From CAZXCK01 sp964639225 (GTDB lineage: Bacteria; Chloroflexota; Anaerolineae; Aggregatilineales; Phototrophicaceae): 10,049 nt of DNA. The notes beneath the pieces were generated by a model, which was not told where the DNA came from, made no database searches, and saw only the letters and a program-made list of their open reading frames with translations. The position numbers were made by a program, and so were the translations under genes. The DNA lies in the NCBI GenBank assembly GCA_964639225.1, contig CAZXCK010000141.1:1-10049 (forward strand), written 5' to 3'. Below, one piece after another: positions 1 through 6,468 of this stretch (positions within the stretch are counted from its first letter, which is position 1; every line of letters begins with the position of its first letter).

Positions 1-606
1 CGCGCTTCGGATTACGGGCCGTTCCTGGGATGCTACCAGTACGTCGTGGGTGAAGAGTCATCCTACCTGGAGACATTCGTCGATGTGATGCGCGGGATTA
101 AAGCCTTCGCCGAATCGCGCTTCGCCGACCGTGATGACGGCCAGCCGGGGAACGTCTATTTCGAGAGTGGCGTGCATCCAACCGTCGAGACGCTGGTGCG
201 CATGTACCCGTCGGGGACTGTGCGCGATTCGGTCTATGCCTGGTATATCCGCGTGCCCGACCTGGCCGAGTTCTCACGGCGCATCGCGCCCGTGCTGGAG
301 CGCCGCCTGGCGGGTTCTGGCGCTAATCGCTTCACAGGCACACTGGGGATTGTATTCCAGGACTTTAACGGTCTGCTGCTGACGTTCAGTGACGGACGCC
401 TGACCGGGGCCGCCAACGGCGATCTGCCGCGCGCGCAGGTCGATGCGGCCTTCCCCTGGAATACCTTCCTGAATGTGCTGCTGGGCCACCGGTCGGTGAC
501 GGAGATCGAGCGCGTGCTGCCGGAGACGTTCTGCAGCCGCAAGGCGGCGGTGCTGCTGCCGGTGCTGTTCCCGGTCCAGCGCTCGAATCTGATCGCGCTG
601 GTCTGA
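1..606 (+). CDS. GNAT-family acetyltransferase, C-terminal part (5' end outside window)
   Basis: The reading frame is open from base 1 to the TGA at 604-606, so the gene starts upstream of the window; a GTG at 46 is in frame but is unlikely to be the true start. The visible part has a short stretch that would follow the acetyl-CoA-binding fold, then WYIRVPDLAEF, an LERRLAGS segment, FLNVLLGHRS and a final VLFPVQRSN. This order (WYIRVPDL, then an SCP2-like lipid-binding type beta sheet, then FL..L.G.RS and LFP) is what I recall from the C-terminal domain of GNAT acetyltransferases of Chloroflexota. The acetyltransferase core with its acetyl-CoA loop is not visible, so the catalytic assignment rests on this C-terminal domain alone. 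The substrate is unknown. The stop overlaps the start of the next gene by one base, so the two are probably translated together. Confidence 0.7.
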   Translation, partial: RASDYGPFLGCYQYVVGEESSYLETFVDVMRGIKAFAESRFADRDDGQPGNVYFESGVHPTVETLVRMYPSGTVRDSVYAWYIRVPDLAEFSRRIAPVLERRLAGSGANRFTGTLGIVFQDFNGLLLTFSDGRLTGAANGDLPRAQVDAAFPWNTFLNVLLGHRSVTEIERVLPETFCSRKAAVLLPVLFPVQRSNLIALV

Positions 607-1085
607 TGATGGATGCCAACCAGGCTGGCACGGAGTACTTTCGTTCGCTGCTGCTGACGGTCGTCGGGCAGGCGTACAGCGCCGCCGGCTACCAGTTAGA
701 GGCGCGCCCGGTCCAGTGGGCAGGTGGCAAGTTTACGTTTGTCAGGACCATGCCAGAGGGATTATATAGCTTTATCATCTACCAACTGCTGAGCTACACC
801 GATACCGAATGGGCCGCTGGCCAGCCGTCGCGCTTCCGCGTGGAACTGGTGCGCAGCGACCAGCCGCGTGCCCAGGCAGCCAGCGACCATCCGCAGGCGG
901 CGCGCCGCGATCTCAGTGCGCTGGTCGTCGAGGATTTCGGCGTGGCCATTCTGCCGTCCGCCGCGCACTGGTGGACGTTCCACACCACGCAGGAACTGGG
1001 CCAGGCGCTGGCCGAGGCCGGTCATCTGGTGGTGGGTTATGGCATCCCCTGGCTGGCCGGCGATCTGAAGCCGGGCGGCGGCTGA
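606..1085 (+). CDS. Conserved-looking hypothetical protein, 159 aa
   Basis: I do not recognise this family with confidence. The ATG at 606 overlaps the upstream TGA (TGATG arrangement), and a second ATG follows at 609. The overlap points to translational coupling with the acetyltransferase gene. The protein has no signal peptide or membrane segment and is likely cytoplasmic. It has an alpha/beta look: an N-terminal helix (YFRSLLLTVVGQAYSAAGYQ), a beta-rich middle (GKFTFVRTMPEGLYSFIIYQ), an acidic/aromatic section ending WWTF, then a helix (TTQELGQALAEAG) and a GYGIPWLAG end. The WW.F...EL......G.PWL pattern loosely recalls small DUF-type proteins with a terminal aromatic motif, but I cannot name one. 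The tail is glycine-rich. It is likely real: the frame is full-length, its codon use matches the neighbours, and it sits in a tight operon. Confidence 0.75.
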   Translation: MMDANQAGTEYFRSLLLTVVGQAYSAAGYQLEARPVQWAGGKFTFVRTMPEGLYSFIIYQLLSYTDTEWAAGQPSRFRVELVRSDQPRAQAASDHPQAARRDLSALVVEDFGVAILPSAAHWWTFHTTQELGQALAEAGHLVVGYGIPWLAGDLKPGGG

Positions 1086-1116
1086 TCGTTGCCGGTGTTT
1101 TCGTCAGACATGCGTA

Positions 1117-1145
1117 GGGCGAGCGGCATTGACAGCCGTTCGCCC
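1117..1145 (+). terminator. Strong hairpin after the GNAT/hypothetical operon (terminator or operator)
   Basis: Bases 1117-1127 (GGGCGAGCGGC) pair with 1135-1145 (GCCGTTCGCCC) in an 11-bp stem with a single G-U pair; the 7-base loop is ATTGACA. It begins 31 bases after the stop at 1085. No T-run follows, so it is not a classic intrinsic terminator. It could end transcription of the upstream operon, stabilise its 3' end, or act as a DNA dyad operator, since the loop holds the -35 box of the next promoter. Confidence 0.5.
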
Positions 1146-1158
1146 CGTACACGATAAT
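1129..1158 (+). promoter_or_regulatory. Sigma-70-type promoter of the lytic transglycosylase gene
   Basis: A perfect TTGACA (1129-1134) is followed after 18 bases by GATAAT (1153-1158), five of six matches to TATAAT. Transcription would be expected to start about 6-8 bases downstream, at roughly 1164-1167. That is on or next to the ATG at 1165, so the transcript may be leaderless. This also argues that the in-frame TTG at 1129 is part of the -35 box, not a start codon. Confidence 0.6.
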
Positions 1159-1164
1159 CGGGCT

Positions 1165-3660
1165 ATGATGATACCCTCAAACCGCTTATTCCGTTCTGCT
1201 CGTATGCTGGTGGCGCTGGTGCTGCTGGCCCTGATCGTGGCGGCCTGCGCGACCGAGGGCGAGGACAATGTGACCTACGTCGTGGTCCCCGCTGGCGAAG
1301 AAGTCCCCGCTTCTGATGGCGGGGCCGTTTCTGATAACGTCACGCCGCTGCCCACCGCCGAACCATCGCCAGTGCCGCCCACACCGACTCCCACGCCGGA
1401 TACACCGCCAGAAATCGCTCTGCAGATCGGCGATCGCTATCTGCTGGACGGCTACTACGAGAACGCAGTTTATACCTACCAATCCGTCGTCGATAACAGC
1501 GCGGCCCCGCAGGACGTGCGCGCCGCCGCCGCGCTGGGCATGGGACAGGCCGCGCTGCGCGAGGGGCTGTTCGATTACGCGGTGCAGGCGCTGACGGCGC
1601 TCATCACGCAGTTTCCGGCGGATTTCCGCGCTACCCAGGGTTACTTCCTGCGCGGCGACGCCTATCTGGGCCTCAATCGCTGGCAGGAAGCCATCGACGA
1701 TTTCCAGCAGTATCTGACCCTGCGCCCCGGACTTATCGACAGCTATGTGCATGAGCGCATCGGCGACGCGCAGCTCGCGCTGGAGCGCTACGAGGACGCC
1801 TTTAACAGCTATACCCGCGCCGCCGACGCCACGCGCAGCCTTGTGCCGCAGCTCGCCCTGCGCGAGAAACTGGCCCAACTGCATACACTCAGCGGGCAGG
1901 TAGAGGAAGCCGTCGCCCAGTACGACGCCATCCTGGCCGTCGCCCAGAACGAGCCGTACCGCGCCACCATCGAATTCCGCGCTGCCGAGGCGCTGCTCGA
2001 CGCTGGCGACCGCAACAACGGCCTGCAGCGTATGGAGCGAATCTTCAACGAATATGTTGGCCAGCCGCAGGCTTTTCAGGCGATGGATATTCTGCTGGAA
2101 AACGGGCGCGAGCTTGACCAGTACGCCATCGGGCGGGTGAGCTACTTCAGCCAGGAATACGGGCGCGCCATCGAAGCGTTCAATGCCTACACCTCGCAGA
2201 TGCAGCTCGCCGCCATTCCGCCCGAACTGCACCTGCTGCTGGGACGCTCTTACCGGGCGATGGGCAATCCAGCGGCGGCGCAGGTGGCCTTCCAGACGCT
2301 TATCGACCAGCACCCCACCGATTCGCTGTTTGGTGACGCGCTGCTGGAAACAGGCCGCACGTACTTTCTTAACGACGAGATCGACCAGGCCATCTCTCGC
2401 TATCTGGAGATCGCCGACAACTATGACTATCTGCCGGAGACCGCCGCCGAAGCTCTGTGGCGCGCGGCCTATCTGCATGGGACCAGCGGCAACCTGAACG
2501 AGTCGCGCCAGTTGTTCATGCGCCTGGCCGATGCCTACCCGGAGAGCAGTCAGGCCAGCAGCGGGCTGTTTATCGCGGCGTCGGCGGCGCTGAATGCGGG
2601 CGATGCCGCCAATGCTGAGACGCTTTACGGACGGCTGGCGGTGACCACCACCGGCGAGCAGCAGGCCGAGGCGTATCTACAGGTGGGGCGGCTGGCCCTG
2701 GAACGCGGTGACGAGCGTCAGGCCGAGTCGGCTTTCAGTTCGGCGGCGGCTGCCGCGCCGGACTCGTATTTCAGCGCGCGGGCGCAGGATATCAGAGACG
2801 GGCGCGCACCGTTCACCCCGCCGGATGAGTACGTATTCGAGTTTGACGATCTGGCTGAGGTGACCGCCGCCGAGAACTGGCTGCGCGAAACATTCGGCGC
2901 GGGGCGCGAACTGCCGGAAGGGCCGCTGTGGCCGCTGTCGCCAGAGTTAGAAGCCGAGCCGCGTGTGGTACGCGGGCGTGAGTTGTGGGCGGTTGGGGCG
3001 TTCAGCGAGGCCATCACCGAGTTTCTGGACGTGATGGCCGACTACCGCGAGGATGGCATCGCTTCTTATCAGTTGGCGATCTTCACGCGCATTATTGGCG
3101 CATATTACCCGTCGATTGTGGGCGCGGCCAACGTCATTCAGGCTGCCGATGTCGCCACGCTGGAAGCGCCGTCGTATATCGCGCGCATGCGCTACCCGGC
3201 CTATTACCGCGACGTGATCCTGCGCATCACCGGCGAGCGTAACATTGACCCGCTGCTGATGATGTCGCTTATCCGTCACGAGAGTCTGTTTAACGCTTAC
3301 GCTACCGCTGCCGCCGATGAAAAAGGGCTGACCCAGGTCATCCCTGGCACGGGCGAATACATCGCCGGGCAGCTCAACTGGCCGGACTACCAGCACAGCG
3401 ACCTGTTCCGTCCTCATGCCAGTATTGAGTTTGGCGCTTATTATCTGTCGGAACAGTTGCAGCGGTTCGAGGGGAACGTGTATGCGGCGCTGGCGGGTTA
3501 CAACGCGGGGCCGGGCCGCGCCATCTCGTGGATGGAGATTTCCGGCGGCGACCCGGATCGCTTTATGTCTGCCATCACCATCAGCTCCACGCAGACCTAT
3601 GTCCAGCGCATATACGGCTCGTACAACATCTATCGGGAGTTATACGGCAGCAGCCAGTAG
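1165..3660 (+). CDS. TPR-containing lipoprotein lytic transglycosylase (SLT domain)
   Basis: This is a soluble-lytic-transglycosylase-type enzyme that cleaves the MurNAc-GlcNAc bond of peptidoglycan outside the membrane. Starting from ATG 1165 it has 831 residues. An n-region with three arginines and a hydrophobic core end in VAAC, a lipobox with the lipidated Cys at residue 28. A Pro/Thr-rich linker (about 62-85) leads to a long TPR-like helical body (about 86-600), comparable to the alpha-superhelix of Slt70. The SLT domain (about 678-825) starts at YPAYYRDVI. It has the catalytic Glu in IRHES (Glu706, bases 3280-3282), then GLTQVIPGTG, where GLMQ is usual, and GYNAGPG (about 3496-3516). 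The last motif, STQTYVQRI, replaces the usual ETR.YV. A TTG 36 bases upstream would lengthen the frame, but it coincides with the -35 box. There is no Shine-Dalgarno sequence before 1165/1168, which suits a leaderless message. ATG 1168 is an equal alternative. Confidence 0.9.
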   Translation: MMIPSNRLFRSARMLVALVLLALIVAACATEGEDNVTYVVVPAGEEVPASDGGAVSDNVTPLPTAEPSPVPPTPTPTPDTPPEIALQIGDRYLLDGYYENAVYTYQSVVDNSAAPQDVRAAAALGMGQAALREGLFDYAVQALTALITQFPADFRATQGYFLRGDAYLGLNRWQEAIDDFQQYLTLRPGLIDSYVHERIGDAQLALERYEDAFNSYTRAADATRSLVPQLALREKLAQLHTLSGQVEEAVAQYDAILAVAQNEPYRATIEFRAAEALLDAGDRNNGLQRMERIFNEYVGQPQAFQAMDILLENGRELDQYAIGRVSYFSQEYGRAIEAFNAYTSQMQLAAIPPELHLLLGRSYRAMGNPAAAQVAFQTLIDQHPTDSLFGDALLETGRTYFLNDEIDQAISRYLEIADNYDYLPETAAEALWRAAYLHGTSGNLNESRQLFMRLADAYPESSQASSGLFIAASAALNAGDAANAETLYGRLAVTTTGEQQAEAYLQVGRLALERGDERQAESAFSSAAAAAPDSYFSARAQDIRDGRAPFTPPDEYVFEFDDLAEVTAAENWLRETFGAGRELPEGPLWPLSPELEAEPRVVRGRELWAVGAFSEAITEFLDVMADYREDGIASYQLAIFTRIIGAYYPSIVGAANVIQAADVATLEAPSYIARMRYPAYYRDVILRITGERNIDPLLMMSLIRHESLFNAYATAAADEKGLTQVIPGTGEYIAGQLNWPDYQHSDLFRPHASIEFGAYYLSEQLQRFEGNVYAALAGYNAGPGRAISWMEISGGDPDRFMSAITISSTQTYVQRIYGSYNIYRELYGSSQ

Positions 3661-3668
3661 TGGAGCGT

Positions 3669-3719
3669 GTCCGTGCGCCACGTACAGATCAGCAGACGTC
3701 TGGCGGCACGCAGACGGAC
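3669..3719. terminator. Imperfect stem-loop between convergent genes
   Basis: GTCCGT (3669-3674) pairs with ACGGAC (3714-3719), and CGCCA (3676-3680) with TGGCG (3701-3705), leaving a bulged stem around a 20-base loop. It lies between the stops of the transglycosylase gene (3660) and the minus-strand response regulator (3753), where a shared terminator is expected. No T-run is present on either strand, so the role is inferred from position. Confidence 0.3.
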
Positions 3720-3752
3720 AATCTACACAGAGGTGATGTGGCGGTTAATCGC

Positions 3753-4133
3753 TCAGTTGCTGTGGACTTCGTCGAGCATCGCCCGGACCTTTGCGACAAG
3801 GTCGTGATGGAGAATGGGTTTGGGCAGGAAGTCGTTAGCGCCCGCATCCATACCGCGCATCACACTCTCAGCATCGCCGCGTGCCGACAGAATCAGCACG
3901 GGCGTGGTCGCCGTCTCCGCACGATTACGAATGACGCCACAAAGTTCAATGCCGTCCATACCGGGCATCATCACGTCAAGAATAATCATATCCGGTGTGT
4001 TCTGTTCCAGCACCGCCAGGGCCGAGGTTGCATCTTTGGCTTTGAGAACGCTAAAGCCGCCGCGTTCCAGCATGATACCGATGAGGGTTAGCGCGCCGAT
4101 CTCATCATCGACCACGAGAATGTGTTTCTTCAT
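3753..4133 (-). CDS. Stand-alone response regulator receiver protein (CheY-like), 126 aa
   Basis: This is a single receiver domain with no DNA-binding or enzymatic output domain, so it should work by protein-protein contact after phosphotransfer from a histidine kinase. All key residues are present: the acidic pair Asp9-Asp10 in ILVVDDE, the phosphoacceptor Asp53 in MIILDVMMPGMDG, Ser83 in ILSAR as the switch Ser/Thr, and Lys105 in FLPKP. The length is normal for a CheY-type protein. The ATG start is set by a GGAGGT Shine-Dalgarno at 4138-4143 (minus strand) four bases upstream. No kinase gene is in the window, so it is an orphan here. It is convergent with the transglycosylase and divergent from the foldase gene. 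The partner and output are unknown. Confidence 0.93.
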   Translation of the reverse strand: MKKHILVVDDEIGALTLIGIMLERGGFSVLKAKDATSALAVLEQNTPDMIILDVMMPGMDGIELCGVIRNRAETATTPVLILSARGDAESVMRGMDAGANDFLPKPILHHDLVAKVRAMLDEVHSN

Positions 4134-4204
4134 TCGGACCTCCGATAAAACAGGGACAAGGTAGAATCGTTTAGAAAGTCTTTTTGTGTTATGTCCTTGT
4201 TTCT

Positions 4205-4210
4205 ATGATA
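4205..4210 (-). promoter_or_regulatory. Possible -10 box for the response regulator gene
   Basis: On the minus strand TATCAT (five of six to TATAAT) lies about 70 bases before the ATG, in an AT-rich stretch. No convincing -35 box is found at 16-18 bases, so this is a weak candidate based on a single hexamer and its position. Confidence 0.2.
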
Positions 4211-4345
4211 GTGGGTCAGATGGTTTCTGATGCTTAAGATGCATCCTGACCGGCGATTAATTTTGAGTTTACCATCATTGGCGATAACCACGCAACTGAT
4301 CTGCGACAATTATTGCCGCCTGCAATCGGATCGCCGGGTTGGGCC

Positions 4346-4374
4346 TTGTTCTCTGCCCATGCCCGATGTTTAAT
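4346..4374 (+). promoter_or_regulatory. Candidate promoter of the parvulin foldase gene
   Basis: TTGTTC (4346-4351) and TTTAAT (4369-4374) are separated by 17 bases. The -10 box matches five of six consensus bases, the -35 only three. Transcription would start near 4381, leaving a short leader of about 20-40 bases before the possible starts at 4403 or 4421. Confidence 0.35.
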
Positions 4375-4402
4375 TGGGCCGTTAGCTTGTTGACAACGAG
4401 CC

Positions 4403-6275
4403 ATGATTGGAGTGTTTACCTTGTCCCCTTTCCGACTTAAACATAGTTTGCTGCTGCTGGTGCTGCTGTCCGCTTTGCTGCTGGTCACCGTTGTGAGCGC
4501 GCAGGATTACGAGCCGCCAGCGCCGCCCGATGATGTCGATCTGTCTCAGGTGATCGCCCGCGTGGGCGACGACGAGATCACCCTGGAGGACTTCGTCCAG
4601 CGTGTGCGCTTCGAGCGCGTGCGCTATTACCTGGCCTTCGAGCGTCTTATCCGCGAAAACGGCGTTGAGGCGCTGGATATTGAAAACCCGGACAACCAGT
4701 TCGCGCCGGCGGTGCAGCAGGTTGCCGCCATTCTGGTCAGCGAGCGCGATTTCGCCGCGCCGATCTACGATACGATGCTGCTGGAGCGCCTGTATCATCA
4801 GGAAGCGCTGGAGCGCGGCATCGAGGTTGACGAATGTGAGATGCTGCGCCTCTGGACGCAGATCGTCAATGTGCCCCCACCCGACGACTGTGAGCCGACC
4901 GAAGAATATGCTGAGGCGCGCGCCCAATTCCTTGATCTGGCGCAGGAATACGCCGGTTTGAGCGAGGATGACGTGGAGGCCGTCGTCCGCAGCCGCGCCG
5001 AGTATGACGCTGTGTATGCGGCGCTGGGCGATGACCTCGAAATCGAGGACGAACTCGGNNNNNNNNNNGGCCGTGCGCACGCGCCATATCCGCGTGGACA
5101 GTGCTGAGGTTGCCGAAGAGGTGCGCCAGCGTCTGCTGGATGGCGAGGACTTTGAAACACTGTTGGCCGAGTTCAGTCTCGATGAAGGTGTGGGCGGCAA
5201 CGGCGGCGAACTGGGCGTCATCGGCCCTGGCCAGACGACCCCGGCCTTTGAGGAAGCCGCCTTCAGCGCCGAAGTCGGCGAGATCGTCGGCCCGATTGAC
5301 GATGTGCTGGGCTATCACATTTTGCAGGTGAATGAGGTGTTCTCGGCCATTCAGGCGCGGCACATCCTGCTCGAAACCGAGGAAGAGGCCAACACGGCCC
5401 TGCGCCTGCTCGAAGATGGCGCCGACTTCGCCGAACTGGCCCAGCGTTACTCGATTGACACCGGCTCTGGTATGCGCGGCGGCGACCTGGGTGAGTTCGG
5501 CCCTGGCCAGATGGTACCGGAATTTGAAGAGGCCGCTTTTGGTGCCGAAATCGGCGAGATTGTCGGCCCGGTGGAGACACAGTTCGGCTTCCATATTATC
5601 GAGGTGACCGGACGTTCCGAGACGCCGATGGCCGTCGATGTGCGCCACATGCTGCTCGAAACCGAGGAAGACGCTCAGGCCGCCCTGGAACGCCTCAACG
5701 AAGGCGCTGACTTCAACGAACTGGCGCGTGAAGTCTCTGTGGACTGGAGCGCCGCCGGGCATCGTGGCGATACGCTGACCATCTTCTCGCAGGGCACGCA
5801 GACCGGCTACTACACGCCGGAAGATGCGGTTCCGCTGGCCTTTGACGAGGCGGTTTTCGCGGCTGAAGCCGGCGACATCCTGGAACCCATCGAGACGCGC
5901 GGCAGCTTCTTCGTCGTCGAGGTGCAGGACTTCACCATGCGCCCGCCGCGTGAGACGGTCGTGCAGCGCCTGCGTGACGAATACGCGCAGAACTGGCAGC
6001 AGGATCAACTGGCGTCGGACCACGTAGAGACTACCGACCTGTGGCGTGAGTACATCCCTGCCGACCCGCGCCCGTCTGATGTGTTCCCGGAGCTGCTGCA
6101 GCCGCTGGATACGCTGCTGGAGCAGAGCCAGGCCGAGTATGAGCAGTTCCTCGAGCAGACGCGCATTCTCAACATTCTGCGCGAGCTGGAACTGCCGCCC
6201 GACCCGGAAGCTCAGGAGTCCGAAGCTCCGGCCCCGGAAGCTCCGGCCCCGGAAACTCCGGCAGGTGACAATTAG
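4403..6275 (+). CDS. Secreted peptidyl-prolyl isomerase with three parvulin domains (split by assembly gap)
   Basis: This is an extracytoplasmic foldase of the SurA/PrsA type, which should catalyse cis-trans isomerisation of X-Pro bonds in exported proteins. From ATG 4403 there is a signal peptide (RLKH then a Leu-rich core) with a likely cut after VSA (residue 33), leaving a soluble secreted protein. A helical SurA_N-like part follows (about 45-218), with two cysteines (145 and 163) that might pair. After the gap come three PpiC units: RHIRV...GYHILQV, RHILL...GFHIIEV, and RHMLL...SFFVVEV. The third lacks the second conserved His and the GG.LG segment, so it is probably not catalytic. The C-terminus is a Glu/Ala/Pro tail. 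Ten Ns at 5059-5068 put the two halves in different frames (artefact). TTG 4421 is a real alternative start, with GGAG eight bases upstream; ATG 4403 has no clear ribosome binding site. Confidence 0.88.
4409..4412 (+). promoter_or_regulatory. Shine-Dalgarno GGAG favouring start at TTG 4421
   Basis: GGAG sits eight bases before an in-frame TTG at 4421. Starting there gives a signal peptide beginning MSPFRLKH, six residues shorter than from ATG 4403 but still complete. The ATG at 4403 is preceded by CAACGAGCC, which is a poor ribosome binding site. Confidence 0.4.
5059..5068. other. Assembly gap (10 N)
   Basis: Ten undetermined bases lie inside the foldase gene, between the N-terminal chaperone part and the first parvulin domain. 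The upstream half reads in the frame of 4403 and the downstream half (from 5070) in the next frame. The number of missing bases must be divisible by three to join them, so 10 is a placeholder or is wrong. Confidence 0.97.
5073..5927 (+). repeat. Three tandem parvulin-domain repeats
   Basis: Units lie at about 5073-5330, 5355-5606 and 5640-5927. Units 1 and 2 share long DNA stretches, for example GGCCCTGGCCAGA and CGGCGAGAT.GTCGGCCCG. Units 2 and 3 share CTGCTCGAAACCGAGGAAGA. The pattern indicates internal duplication of one domain, with the third copy diverged most. Confidence 0.85.
6222..6263 (+). repeat. 15-bp tandem repeat coding for an EAPAP tail
   Basis: GAAGCTCCGGCCCCG occurs twice exactly (6222-6236, 6237-6251) and then as a partial copy with one change (6252-6263). 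It encodes EAPAP-EAPAP-ETPA at the end of the foldase. As a multiple of three, copy number could vary between strains without breaking the frame. Confidence 0.85.
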
Positions 6276-6302
6276 CCCGACCACCTGAACACGTAACTGC
6301 AC

Positions 6303-6333
6303 ACGGGGACGACTGCCGGTTGTCCCCGTTTTT
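6303..6333 (+). terminator. Rho-independent terminator of the foldase gene
   Basis: ACGGGGAC (6303-6310) pairs exactly with GTCCCCGT (6322-6329). The stem can extend inward by three pairs (one G-U) to a 5-base loop, and the run TTTTT (6329-6333) follows at once. It is 28 bases after the TAG at 6273-6275 and separates the foldase gene from the ABC transporter operon. Confidence 0.92.
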
Positions 6334-6357
6334 GTTGCTCAGGTGTTTATTCGTCGT

Positions 6358-6395
6358 GAGGTTCTGATACCTCCAGCGCGATTTGTGCGTATAAG
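6358..6395 (+). promoter_or_regulatory. Weak candidate promoter region of the ABC transporter operon
   Basis: TATAAG (6390-6395) matches five of six -10 bases and is about 75 bases before the ATPase start. No good -35 box is found 16-18 bases upstream. A small dyad, GAGGT-TCTGAT-ACCTC (6358-6373), lies where a -35 would be and could be an operator. A promoter is needed here because a strong terminator precedes; the exact site is uncertain. Confidence 0.3.
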
Positions 6396-6468
6396 ACTTT
6401 CAGGGGAACGCCACGCCAGCGATTCCCGTTTGAAGCCCGTAACCAGGTTATTGGGGAGAAGATGACAC

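Larger units (their letters stand above)
4153..4427. repeat. 11-bp exact inverted repeat bracketing the divergent intergenic region
   Basis: GGGACAAGGTA at 4153-4163 is the exact reverse complement of TACCTTGTCCC at 4417-4427. The first arm is about 10 bases upstream of the response regulator's Shine-Dalgarno. The second lies across the start region of the foldase gene, and includes the TTG at 4421. A related partial copy, TCCTTGTTTC, occurs at about 4194-4203. Each divergent gene thus has the same word in the same orientation relative to its own start, which could be a shared regulator site; chance cannot be excluded. Confidence 0.35.

Noticed and set aside
1129..1164. TTG at 1129 as start of the transglycosylase gene
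   Set aside because: This TTG is the first three bases of the TTGACA -35 box, and the added residues would put a poor extension before a complete lipoprotein signal peptide.
1186..2478. Long open frame on the minus strand (430 codons) opposite the transglycosylase gene
   Set aside because: It lies fully antisense to a well-supported gene with lipobox, TPR and SLT motifs. High-GC codon use produces long antisense frames, and its product shows no recognisable motif.
3528..4091. Plus-strand frame of 187 codons spanning the convergent region and the response regulator
   Set aside because: It overlaps the transglycosylase end and runs antisense to a response regulator with all its conserved residues; the product shows no domain-like features.
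4226..4245. GATGC-TTAAGAT-GCATC dyad in the intergenic region as a terminator
   Set aside because: The stem is only 5 bp, has no T-run and is not positioned after a gene end; it may be a weak operator or chance.
4390..4395. TTGACA near the foldase start as a -35 box
   Set aside because: The matching -10 position (about 4413-4418, TGTTTA) is poor and would place transcription start at or after the likely translation starts.
4866..6302. Long minus-strand open frame (478 codons) opposite the parvulin gene
   Set aside because: It crosses the N gap, is antisense to three clear parvulin domains, and its apparent repeats (FRGRSFRGRSF) are the reverse of the EAPAP tail repeats.
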